NCBI GenBank assembly: GCA_027311485.1
Contig: DAICYU010000136.1
Coordinates: 1 to 8,619, forward strand
DNA length: 8,619 bases
Reading direction: 5' to 3'
From: Acetobacteraceae bacterium
GTDB lineage: Bacteria > Pseudomonadota > Alphaproteobacteria > Acetobacterales > Acetobacteraceae
The notes under the pieces: model-generated
Database searches by the model: none
Told to the model about the DNA's origin: nothing
What the model saw: the letters and a program-made list of their open reading frames with translations, nothing else
Made by a program: the position numbers and the translations under genes
Shown: piece by piece, positions 1-6,574 of the stretch
Layout: every line of letters begins with the position of its first letter
Position numbering within the stretch: the first letter of the stretch is position 1

Positions 1-1
1 C

Positions 2-229
2 CAGATCAGTCTCAGCACCCCCCTGCAGAACGCCTCCTCGGCCTGCCTGTTGTTCTACCCTTACGGCCCACAGCAGATCGGCCGCGGCAACGCCGTTACC
101 GATAATTTTTCGTCGATTGGGCAGATCGCTGGTTGGCAGGCCGGCAGTGAACTCGGATCGGCCTGGAACGTCGACTACCCCCTCGCAGCCACGTTCAGCG
201 GCATCCAACTTTCCGATACGCCGGCATAA
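2..229 (+). CDS. C-terminal fragment of an unidentified protein (5' end outside window)
   Basis: An open frame runs from the window edge to a TAA at 227-229 and gives the last 75 residues of a longer protein. The tail is rich in Gly, Ser, Asn and aromatic residues (for example FYPYGPQQIGRGNAVTDNF) and ends in IQLSDTPA. It has no membrane segment. This composition is typical of the beta-rich end of an exported carbohydrate-active protein or SGNH-type esterase. I have a weak memory of similar tails on proteins annotated as sialate O-acetylesterase-like in acetic acid bacteria, but no catalytic motif lies within the visible part, so no function is assigned. Codon use is GC-rich like its neighbours. 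The next gene starts 85 nt downstream on the same strand. Confidence 0.7.
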   Translation, partial: QISLSTPLQNASSACLLFYPYGPQQIGRGNAVTDNFSSIGQIAGWQAGSELGSAWNVDYPLAATFSGIQLSDTPA

Positions 230-272
230 GGCCACCGCGATCTCGGACACCCGTGATCTTTCGCAGCGAGGA

Positions 273-310
273 CACCTCCTTTAAGGTCGTTCGCAACGAA
301 CGAAGGGGTG
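273..310 (+). promoter_or_regulatory. Leader hairpin and Shine-Dalgarno site before the ThDP enzyme
   Basis: A good ribosome binding site, AAGGGG at 303-308, lies six bases before the ATG at 315 and fixes that start. Directly against it is a perfect 7-bp inverted repeat, TCGTTCG (287-293) and CGAACGA (297-303), with a CAA loop. Further upstream, CACCTCCTT (273-281) resembles the 16S rRNA 3' end and can pair with the AAGGGGTG stretch at 303-310, allowing one G-U pair and one bulge. The fold could hide the ribosome binding site. That is inferred from pairing by eye. No T-run follows the hairpin, so an intrinsic terminator for the upstream gene is less likely. Confidence 0.35.
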
Positions 311-314
311 TGAA

Positions 315-1967
315 ATGCGCGTGGCGGATGCTGTTGTCGAAGTGCTGAAGCGGGAGGGCATCTCCACTTTCTTCTGCTTTCCGACCACCTCTCTGATCGA
401 AAACGCGGTAGCCGCCGGATTGCGGCCCATCATCTGCCGGCAGGAGCGTGTTGGCGTCGATATGGCGGACGGCTTCGCCCGCGTCACCAATGGCAAGCCG
501 CCCGGCGTGTTCATGATGCAGTACGGGCCGGGTTCCGAGAACGCCTTCCCCGGCATCGCCACCACATTCTCGGACAGTGTGCCGGTCCTGTTCCTGCCGC
601 TCGCGCATGCGCGCAATCAATCCCAGGTTTTCCCAACTTTCCGGTCGAGCCGGACCTATGCCTCGGTCACCAAACAGGTCGAGGAACTGCTTGTTCCCGA
701 GGCCACGGTACCGGCGATGCGCCGAGCGTTCAGCGCGCTGAAGAACGGGCGGCTCGGCCCTGTGATGGTGGAGGTCCCGCGCGATATCGTCGATCTTGAC
801 GCCGGCGATGAGGCTGATCGCTACCGGGCGATCCCCCCTTCCCGATCAGCCCCCGATCCGCAGGATGTCGAACGGGCGGCAAAGCGCCTGCTTGAAGCCG
901 CGCATCCGATGATCCTGGCCGGCCAAGGCGTGCTCTATGCCGAGGCGTCGGCAGAATTGACCGAGCTGGCAGAGCTTCTGCAGGCGCCGGTCATGACCAC
1001 CGTGGACGGCAAAAGCGCCTTTCCCGAGGACCATCCGCTGGCACTCGGTTCCGGCGGAAATACCTTCACCGGGCATGGCCGCTATTTCCTGCACACGAAG
1101 GCGGATGTTATCCTCGCCATAGGTTGCGGTCTGACCCGGCATCCGTTGTCAACGCCGGCGCTTCCCGGCGATATGCCGATCGTCCACGCGACCAACGATC
1201 CGCGCGACCTGCATAAATCCTATCAGACCGAAGCCGCGCTGCTCGGCGACGCAAAACTCACACTTCTTGACCTGATTGCCGCGGTCAAGGATCGGCTTTC
1301 AGGGAAAATGCCGAACCGGTCACCGGCAGGGGAACTTGCCCGCGAACGAGGCATCTGGTTGGAGCGCTGGCAGAAGAAGCTGACCAGCGCGGAAGCTCCT
1401 ATGACCCCGTACCGGGTCATGGCGGAATTCGCCCGGGTCATTGATCCGGCCGGCGCGATCGTCACCCATGATTCGGGCAGCCCCCGTGACCAGTTGCTGC
1501 CATTCTACAGTGCCACCCGGCCGCGTGGTTATCTGGGTTGGGGCAAATCACACCAGCTTGGCACCGGCCTTGGCCTGATCATCGGCGCCAAAGTGGCCGC
1601 ACCGGACAAATTCTGCGTCAACTTCATGGGCGATGCCACCTTCGGCATGACCGGCCTGGATCTGGAAACCGCAGTACGCGCGGGTATCCCGACGCTGACG
1701 ATCGTGTTGAACAACAGCACCATGGCGATCGAAATCCCGCACATGAAGCTATCCCATGAAAGGCACAAGGCGCGCGACCTCGGCGGAAACTACGCCAATC
1801 TGGCAAAGGACCTGGGTGCCTGGGCGGAGCGGGTGGAGGACCCCAACGACGTCGCCGGCGCGTTGCTTCGCGCCAAGCGGGCCACCGAGGAAGGGCATAC
1901 GGCATTGCTGGAGTTTATCACCAGCGCGGAAACCGCATTTTCCCACCGCAACGGCGGTACGGAGTAA
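315..1967 (+). CDS. Thiamine-diphosphate-dependent enzyme, acetolactate synthase/decarboxylase superfamily
   Basis: This is a 550-residue protein with the three-domain architecture of the pyruvate oxidase/acetolactate synthase family. The N-terminal Pyr domain (about 1-165) has the catalytic glutamate in RQERVGVDMADGFAR (Glu44), followed by a QYGPG segment. The central domain spans about 180-315, and the C-terminal PP domain about 370-545. The cofactor and Mg-binding motif is GDA at 439-441 followed by NN at 466-467, the expected spacing for GDG-x(25)-NN although the third glycine is alanine. Members decarboxylate 2-oxo acids and may transfer the resulting carbanion. The substrate cannot be read from the sequence. 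Length is normal for the family and no signal peptide is seen, so it is probably cytosolic. ATG 315 is supported by AAGGGG six bases upstream. No acetolactate synthase small-subunit gene (ilvH-like) lies next to it, which argues against a biosynthetic IlvB. The gene ends 5 nt from the stop of the convergent deaminase gene. Confidence 0.9.
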   Translation: MRVADAVVEVLKREGISTFFCFPTTSLIENAVAAGLRPIICRQERVGVDMADGFARVTNGKPPGVFMMQYGPGSENAFPGIATTFSDSVPVLFLPLAHARNQSQVFPTFRSSRTYASVTKQVEELLVPEATVPAMRRAFSALKNGRLGPVMVEVPRDIVDLDAGDEADRYRAIPPSRSAPDPQDVERAAKRLLEAAHPMILAGQGVLYAEASAELTELAELLQAPVMTTVDGKSAFPEDHPLALGSGGNTFTGHGRYFLHTKADVILAIGCGLTRHPLSTPALPGDMPIVHATNDPRDLHKSYQTEAALLGDAKLTLLDLIAAVKDRLSGKMPNRSPAGELARERGIWLERWQKKLTSAEAPMTPYRVMAEFARVIDPAGAIVTHDSGSPRDQLLPFYSATRPRGYLGWGKSHQLGTGLGLIIGAKVAAPDKFCVNFMGDATFGMTGLDLETAVRAGIPTLTIVLNNSTMAIEIPHMKLSHERHKARDLGGNYANLAKDLGAWAERVEDPNDVAGALLRAKRATEEGHTALLEFITSAETAFSHRNGGTE

Positions 1968-1972
1968 ACCCC

Positions 1973-2431
1973 TTACCGCCGATAAGGCAGCGTCAGCATC
2001 AGCCGGATCGGCAGTTTCATCAGCAGTCCCTGATCACGGACAATGACCATGGCGTCGGGAGCATGATCGATGATCATCTCCCGGCATGCGCCGCACGGGG
2101 ACACGACGGCCAACTCCCGATCCTCTTCCTCCGGCTTTGGATGCCGGACAGCCACAACGGTCTGGATTGACCCGTTGCCTTCCAGAATCGCACGTCCCAG
2201 GGCGATCGCCTCGGCACAGATCGCCAAGCGTCCGACGGTCGCGCCGATATGAATGCCGGTCCAGATACGGCCGTCGGTTGACCGGATCGCCGCCCCAACC
2301 GTGTGCCAGAACGTCCGGTAGTGCTTTTCCAGAACCCGGTTGGCGGCTTCGATCAGTTCATGATCTTCAGCCGCCAGAGCGACCTCCGGGACAGCGGCAT
2401 CACTCGGCCGCTTCAGCTTCCTCTGTGTCAT
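1973..2431 (-). CDS. Cytidine/blasticidin-S deaminase-like zinc hydrolase
   Basis: This 152-residue protein has the zinc-deaminase signature. Cys72-Ala-Glu74 (in AICAEAIALG) supplies the first zinc ligand and the proton-shuttling glutamate. Cys113 and Cys116 in SPCGACRE supply the other two ligands. The spacing and the text after PCGxCR (a hydrophobic stretch, then MVIVRD) resemble blasticidin-S deaminase and short homotetrameric cytidine deaminases, so the likely reaction is hydrolytic deamination of cytidine or a related aminopyrimidine nucleoside. The true substrate is uncertain. About 20 residues before the core are extra and low in complexity. The only start in this frame is ATG 2431, which lies inside the end of recA, giving a 32-nt overlap and a weak ribosome site (GGTGACGG). 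Expression is probably coupled to translation of recA, so the nonsense codon there could reduce it. The stop is 5 nt from that of the convergent ThDP enzyme gene. Confidence 0.85.
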   Translation of the reverse strand: MTQRKLKRPSDAAVPEVALAAEDHELIEAANRVLEKHYRTFWHTVGAAIRSTDGRIWTGIHIGATVGRLAICAEAIALGRAILEGNGSIQTVVAVRHPKPEEEDRELAVVSPCGACREMIIDHAPDAMVIVRDQGLLMKLPIRLMLTLPYRR

Positions 2432-3464
2432 CCGTCACCATCATCGCATTTGCGACAATGCCGGACTGATCCCGCACCTTGGCCTCGATCGCGTCTGCGA
2501 CAGCACGGTGTTCCCGAAGAAACTGCTTGGCATTCTCGCGTCCCTGCCCGATCCGCTGGCTGTCATAACTGAACCATGCACCCGATTTTTCCACAACGCC
2601 GGCCTTCACGCCCAGATCGAGCAACTCGCCAACCTTGCTGATTCCTTCGCCATACATGATGTCGAATTCGACCTGACGAAACGGCGGCGCAAGCTTGTTC
2701 TTCACTACCTTCACGCGAGTTTGGTTGCCGACAACCTCATCCCGTTCCTTGATCTGGCCGATACGACGGATCTCCAGCCGGACCGAGGCGTAGAATTTCA
2801 GCGCATGGCCGCCCGTGGTCGTTTCGGGATTGCCGAACATCACGCCGATCTTCATGCGGATCTGGTTCAGAAAGATCAGCATGCAATTGCTGCGGCTGAC
2901 ACTGCCGGTGATCTTGCGCAACGCCTGACTCATGAGGCGGGCATGCAGCCCCATGTGGCTATCGCCCATTTCGCCTTCCAGTTCAGCCCGTGGCACCAGT
3001 GCCGCGACGCTGTCCACAACCAACACGTCGATCGCGCCCGAGCGCACCAGCGTATCGGCAATTTACAGCGCCTGCTCGCCCGCGTCGGGCTGGCTGATCA
3101 GCAGATTATCGACATCCACCCCCAGCTTCCGCGCATATGTCGGATCCAACGCGTGCTCGGCGTCCACAAACGCGCAGGTGCCGCCCCGGCGCTGCGCCTC
3201 GGCAATGGCGTGAAGCGCCAACGTTGTCTTGCCCGAGCTTTCAGGTCCGTAGATCTCAACAATGCGGCCGCGCGGCATGCCGCCAATGCCCAGCGCAAGG
3301 TCCAGGCCCAGAGAGCCTGACGGGATGACGGCGATCTGCTCATCGCCGGCCCGGGCGCCCATGCGCATGATCGAACCTTTACCAAAGGCCCGCTCGATTT
3401 GTGCCATTGCGGCGTCAAGCGCCTTGTTCTTTTCCATATCGCCCATCCCGCTGACTATCTGCAA
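2400..3464 (-). pseudogene. recA: RecA recombinase, interrupted by an in-frame TAA stop
   Basis: The frame encodes a RecA of about 354 codons. Walker A, GPESSGKT, is at codons 73-80. Walker B, VLVVD, ends at codon 151. The second DNA-binding loop region around MFGNPETTTGG (about 208-219) and the core NQIRMKIG stretch are intact, and an acidic tail closes the protein. RecA forms ATP-dependent filaments on single-stranded DNA for recombination and for LexA self-cleavage. Codon 134 (3065-3063, minus strand) is TAA where E. coli RecA has Glu in GEQALEI. One G-to-T change on the coding strand (C-to-A at 3065 on the plus strand) explains it, and the frame is unbroken on both sides. The 133-residue product would lack Walker B, both DNA loops and the C-terminal domain. 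The start is ambiguous: TTG 3464 has AAAGGA upstream, while ATG 3446 or ATG 3437 (MEKNKALDAAM) fits the usual RecA N-terminus better. It is either a real null mutation or a sequence error. Confidence 0.93.
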
Positions 3465-3551
3465 ACCTTTGATCCTTTAATTACACGCAGAAGATGCAAT
3501 TTTGCAACCTTAGCGCGTAATTCTTTTTCACGGCACTATGCCCTTATGTGC

Positions 3552-3582
3552 AGTATATGTTCTCCTCAGCGACGCCCGACAA
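3552..3582 (-). promoter_or_regulatory. Candidate recA promoter (-35/-10)
   Basis: Read on the minus strand, TTGTCG (3582-3577) can serve as a -35 box, and TATACT (3557-3552) as a -10 box with a 19-nt spacer. An alternative CATATA (3559-3554) gives a 17-nt spacer but matches less well. The pair lies directly downstream of the SOS box and about 90 nt before the earliest recA start, leaving an untranslated leader of roughly 80 nt. The assignment rests on motif likeness and position only. Confidence 0.4.
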
Positions 3583-3597
3583 GAACTTTTTGCGAAC
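3583..3597 (-). promoter_or_regulatory. LexA (SOS) operator of recA, GTTC-N7-GTTC
   Basis: On the minus strand the sequence reads GTTC GCAAAAA GTTC, an exact match to the direct-repeat SOS box GTTC-N7-GTTC known for LexA in alphaproteobacteria. It sits about 120 nt upstream of recA and touches the proposed -35 box, so bound LexA would block RNA polymerase. This supports the gene being a normal SOS-regulated chromosomal recA. Confidence 0.75.
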
Positions 3598-3630
3598 GGT
3601 CGATATCCTGCCGGAGCGCTGCGCATTTTC

Positions 3631-3677
3631 GACTCCGTCCTCGGCAGCACATAAAGTCTGCCCGCCGCATCGGAGTC
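3631..3677 (-). terminator. Nested inverted repeat downstream of flhB, possible operon terminator
   Basis: Outer arms GACTCCG (3631-3637) and CGGAGTC (3671-3677) pair perfectly over 7 bp, and inner arms GGCAG (3643-3647) and CTGCC (3658-3662) pair around a 10-nt loop. The element begins 40 nt after the flhB stop and precedes the recA promoter region, the right place to end the flagellar transcript. There is no U-run, so termination would be Rho-dependent or the structure may only protect the 3' end. The rest of 3465-3717 holds the recA control region and no gene I can support. Confidence 0.3.
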
Positions 3678-3717
3678 AGGAAAGCCCATTTAGTGCCATA
3701 CCCACTTGAAGATACGG

Positions 3718-4788
3718 TCAGGACAGCCTCGGCCGCTCCCGCTGCAAACGCCATATATAGGCAATGATCTGCGCCACGGCACGGAAGTGTTCCGCCGGGA
3801 TTTCCGTATCGAGTTCAAGTTGGTGCAGCGCGCGTGCAAGAGGCGGGTTTGTCACGATCGGAACCGATGCGGCCTGGGCGATCTCCCTGATCCTGGCGGC
3901 GACGCGATCGGTTCCCTTTGCCACAAGCCGTGGCGCGGCGCTGGTGGCACGATCATAGGTCAGCGCAACGGCATAATGCGTCGGGTTGGTGATCACGACG
4001 GTTGCCGTCGGCACACGCGACATCATGCGCCTGCGGGATCGCGCCACGCCGATATGGCGCATCCGGGCTTTGATTTGCGGATTGCCCTCGGTTTCCTTGA
4101 ATTCGTCCCGGATGTCCTGCTTGCTCATCCGCAGGGTCTGCGCGTGGTGGTACAGGGTCCAGAGCAAATCCGCTGCGGCAATCACGCCCTGAACAAGGAC
4201 CGTCGCATAAAGGATATGCAGCGCCGCCCGCCCTGCGACCAAGGGCAATGCCCGAGCTGCCAGGAACGGCAATTGGCGCAGATTCCCCAGGTCGGACCGA
4301 ACAACGAGATAAAGGGCTGTGCCGAACGCGGCCAGCTTGGCGAGTGACTTCACCAACTCGACAAGACCATTCGTGCCGAAGATCCGTTTTACGCCGGCCG
4401 CCGGACTGACGCGGGAGAACTCGGGCGCGAGTGCGCCCAGCCGCAACAGCCCGCGGGTCTGGAGCAGAATGGCAGCGGTCCCGCCAAGCGCCGCGGCAGC
4501 GAGTGATGGCCAGGCGGGCCCGACCACGGCGCCGCCCGCCAAACGCCAGATGCCGCCCGCCCCGGGAGGGGCCGTGCCGGCATGATCAACCAACATAGCC
4601 AATTGGCTGAACCAGTCGCCAAACAGTCCGGGCGCACTGTTTGCGAGAACCAAGGTAACCGCCGCCAGACTGCCGAACGTCGCCACTTCCCGCGATATGG
4701 GAATTTGCCCGGCATCCCGTGCACGCTGCAGGCGTCTCGGCGTCGCCGCTTCCGTCCGATCACCACTCCCCGCTGTATCTTCCGCCAC
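3718..4788 (-). CDS. flhB: Flagellar type III export protein FlhB
   Basis: This 356-residue inner-membrane protein has the classic FlhB N-terminus (AEDTAGSGDRTEAATPRRL, then a charged amphipathic stretch to about 35). Hydrophobic membrane segments follow at roughly 38-52, 85-110, 147-165 and 185-212, and then a cytoplasmic domain. Asn268-Pro-Thr-His271 is the autocleavage site where FlhB splits itself, which in the family is linked to switching export from rod/hook to filament substrates. FlhB wraps the FliPQR gate. Length is typical. The start is GTG 4788, three bases after the fliR TGA, and was chosen because it gives the family N-terminus. It is the last gene of the minus-strand flagellar operon. 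There is no sign of damage, and the cleavage motif is intact, so this is a flagellar FlhB rather than a degenerate copy. Confidence 0.97.
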   Translation of the reverse strand: MAEDTAGSGDRTEAATPRRLQRARDAGQIPISREVATFGSLAAVTLVLANSAPGLFGDWFSQLAMLVDHAGTAPPGAGGIWRLAGGAVVGPAWPSLAAAALGGTAAILLQTRGLLRLGALAPEFSRVSPAAGVKRIFGTNGLVELVKSLAKLAAFGTALYLVVRSDLGNLRQLPFLAARALPLVAGRAALHILYATVLVQGVIAAADLLWTLYHHAQTLRMSKQDIRDEFKETEGNPQIKARMRHIGVARSRRRMMSRVPTATVVITNPTHYAVALTYDRATSAAPRLVAKGTDRVAARIREIAQAASVPIVTNPPLARALHQLELDTEIPAEHFRAVAQIIAYIWRLQRERPRLS

Positions 4789-4791
4789 GGG

Positions 4792-5556
4792 TCAGTTGCT
4801 GCCGGGCAGTGCAAGCAGCAGTACTTTCGCGCCATTGTGCCAGGCCAGAATCATCGCCTCGGCCACGATCGTCAGCGTCACGAAGCCGGCGAGCATCTGA
4901 CCGGGCGCAGAGACAAAGTAGATCTGCATGCGGGGCGCCATCCGCACCAGCATTCCCAGGGCGACATTCCAGACGATCGTGACCACAATGAACGGCGCGG
5001 CGAGCTGCACGGCAAGGCCGAAGGCGTTGCCAACGGCGGCAACAACATCCCCGACCCCGTCGGCGGCCGGCAGCATCCGGCCGGGCGGGACCAGTTGGAA
5101 CAGCCCGCGCAGGGCAAGCAGCGGCATCTTGTAAAGATCGGTCAGCAGGAACAGCAGCGGCGCCATCGTTTCAAACCATTTGCTGATCGCGCTGGTTTGC
5201 GGACCCAGATCCGGATCAGGCTGCAGGACGCTGGAAAGGCCGGTCATATAGGCGATGATCTGCGCCGTCGCCGGCAGGATCAGCGCGGTCTGCCGCGCGA
5301 GCCAGCCGAACCAGATGCCGGTGAAAACCTCGCTGGTGATCATCAGGCCGAGATCGATGCCGGCATCGGGTATTGGCGGCATTAATGGCCGTAACGCCGG
5401 CAGCAGCAGAACAGTCAGGCCAGCCGCCAGGCCGATCCGCAGCATTGCCGGTGCGCTGGTTTCCCCCAGCCCGGGCAACAACATCATCGCCGCGCCGATG
5501 CGCGCCAGTACAAGCGCAAATGCCGGCGCCCAGTCGAGAAGCATCGACGGTGACAT
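4792..5556 (-). CDS. fliR: Flagellar type III export gate protein FliR
   Basis: This 254-residue, strongly hydrophobic protein has FliR organisation. The N-terminal segment has ALVLARIGAAMMLLPGLGE and PAMLRIGLAAGLTVLLLPAL. A middle block has EVFTGIWFGWLARQ. The C-terminal part has the conserved region around Asn197 with LVRMAPRMQIYFVSAPGQ (about 203-220). FliR joins FliP and FliQ in the helical export gate inside the MS ring, through which rod, hook and filament subunits leave the cell. Length is normal. ATG 5556 lies three bases after the fliQ TAA, and the TGA lies three bases before the flhB GTG, so translation is probably coupled along the operon. I see no truncation or unusual residue. 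Confidence 0.96.
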   Translation of the reverse strand: MSPSMLLDWAPAFALVLARIGAAMMLLPGLGETSAPAMLRIGLAAGLTVLLLPALRPLMPPIPDAGIDLGLMITSEVFTGIWFGWLARQTALILPATAQIIAYMTGLSSVLQPDPDLGPQTSAISKWFETMAPLLFLLTDLYKMPLLALRGLFQLVPPGRMLPAADGVGDVVAAVGNAFGLAVQLAAPFIVVTIVWNVALGMLVRMAPRMQIYFVSAPGQMLAGFVTLTIVAEAMILAWHNGAKVLLLALPGSN

Positions 5557-5559
5557 TGC

Positions 5560-5832
5560 TTACGAACCACCGACAGCAATGACCTGGTCGAAGATATGCC
5601 GTGTAAAAGCGGCCAGGGTCGCAGCCATATACGACCCAAGCAGCAGCAGCGACAGGCCGATCGCCGCAACTTTAGGAAGAAAGGCCAGCGTCATCTCGTT
5701 GATCTGCGTGATGGCCTGCAGGAATGAAATCAGCAGCCCAACAACGAGGGAAATGCCAAGTACAGGCAGGCCGATTTTGACGATGACCACCATGCAGTCG
5801 CGCACCAGGGCGGCGACATCGGTCGCGCTCAT
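5560..5832 (-). CDS. fliQ: Flagellar type III export gate protein FliQ
   Basis: This 90-residue protein has two membrane helices (about 14-38 and 52-78) joined by the conserved LQAITQINEMTLAFLPK stretch typical of FliQ and its injectisome homologues. FliQ packs around the FliP ring in the export gate. Length matches the family (about 89-90 residues). ATG 5832 lies three bases after the fliE stop, and the TAA lies three bases before fliR. There is no clear Shine-Dalgarno sequence, consistent with translational coupling. Confidence 0.97.
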   Translation of the reverse strand: MSATDVAALVRDCMVVIVKIGLPVLGISLVVGLLISFLQAITQINEMTLAFLPKVAAIGLSLLLLGSYMAATLAAFTRHIFDQVIAVGGS

Positions 5833-5835
5833 GGC

Positions 5836-6156
5836 TCAGATCGGCATTTTGATGATGTCCTGATATGCCTGGATCACCCGGTCCCTGATGGCTGTGGCGG
5901 TCTGCAATGTCATTTCGGCGTGCGACAGGGCGGTCACGACATCCGTCATGTTGCTGCCCCCGCTGATCGCCAGCATGGCTTGCGTATCAGCCTGGTTGCC
6001 GGTACCGATCGCCTGGTTGACGGCCTGCATGACGCTCGCGCCGAAGCTGGGCGCGGCAGATCCCGCCGTTGGATCGGCCAGGGCGCCGCGCGCGGTGCGG
6101 CCATACGCTTCGGCTGCCGTGGAGGGTGTAATGACAATTGTCGGAATGGTCGTCAT
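5836..6156 (-). CDS. fliE: Flagellar hook-basal body adaptor FliE
   Basis: This 106-residue protein ends in the FliE signature: a helix with LSHAEMTLQTATAIRDRVIQ, then AYQDIIKMPI at the C-terminus. FliE is the first substrate exported and links the MS ring to the proximal rod. The N-terminal half (about 1-40) is low in complexity, rich in Ala, Thr and Ser, and poorly conserved, as is usual for the family. Like other rod proteins it has no cleavable Sec signal. Its ATG overlaps the flgC TGA in an ATGA arrangement, and fliQ follows after three bases. Confidence 0.96.
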   Translation of the reverse strand: MTTIPTIVITPSTAAEAYGRTARGALADPTAGSAAPSFGASVMQAVNQAIGTGNQADTQAMLAISGGSNMTDVVTALSHAEMTLQTATAIRDRVIQAYQDIIKMPI

Positions 6157-6566
6157 TTCAATATATCCAGTGTCCGGTTCATCATGCTCCGGGTTGCCTG
6201 CATGACCGACAGGTTGGCGCTGTAGGTCCGCTCCGCCTCCCGCATATCCATGACTTCAACAAAGCTGTTGACGTTGGGTAGCTTGACATACCCTTGCGCA
6301 TTTGCCGCTGGATTGGACGGATCGTACTTCAAGGGCAAATCGCTCTGGTCAGTGCCAATGTTTTTGACCTGAACCTTTTCGTCCCCGGTCGTCTTGTCCA
6401 AGACACTTTTGAATGTAACGGTTTTGCGGCGGTAGGCGTCCGCACCGGGTGACGAGCCCGTCGTATCCTGGTTGGCGATATTCTGGGCGATCACACGCAG
6501 CCGCGCAGTCTGTGCATCCATCCCGGCCGCCGAGACATCCAGTGCCTGGTTCAGATCATTCGGCAT
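6153..6566 (-). CDS. flgC: Flagellar proximal rod protein FlgC
   Basis: This 137-residue protein has the rod-protein signature near the N-terminus (ALDVSAAGMDAQTARLRVIA followed by QNIANQDT). The C-terminal helix carries the FlgC-type VNSFVEVMDMREAERTYSAN block and ends TLDIL. FlgC assembles on FlgB to form the proximal rod in the periplasm after export through the flagellar channel. ATG 6566 is 8 nt downstream of the flgB TAG, with TAGGAT as a partial ribosome site. The stop overlaps the fliE start. Length is usual for the family, and both terminal coiled-coil regions needed for polymerisation are present. Confidence 0.97.
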   Translation of the reverse strand: MPNDLNQALDVSAAGMDAQTARLRVIAQNIANQDTTGSSPGADAYRRKTVTFKSVLDKTTGDEKVQVKNIGTDQSDLPLKYDPSNPAANAQGYVKLPNVNSFVEVMDMREAERTYSANLSVMQATRSMMNRTLDILK

Positions 6567-6574
6567 GACACATC

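Noticed and set aside
2400..3047. A separate gene starting at GTG 3047 for the RecA C-terminal part
   Set aside because: It is the continuation of recA in the same frame past the TAA. The GTG is a conserved valine codon, it has no ribosome site, and the product would lack Walker A.
3047..3065. Frameshift or intein explanation for split recA
   Set aside because: Both parts are in the same frame with no inserted sequence. A single substitution explains the break.
2508..3320. 270-codon open frame on the plus strand opposite recA
   Set aside because: It is antisense to highly conserved recA motifs, its product looks like a low-complexity shadow rich in His, Gln, Arg and Ala, and it has no ribosome site. 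High GC content gives long antisense frames.
3706..4347. 213-codon plus-strand frame opposite flhB
   Set aside because: It is the antisense shadow of flhB. The opposite strand carries the NPTH motif and full FlhB structure.
4582..5385. 267-codon plus-strand frame opposite fliR and the flhB 5' end
   Set aside because: It is rich in Gln, Arg, Gly and His with no domain pattern, and lies antisense to well-supported genes. It is a codon-bias shadow.
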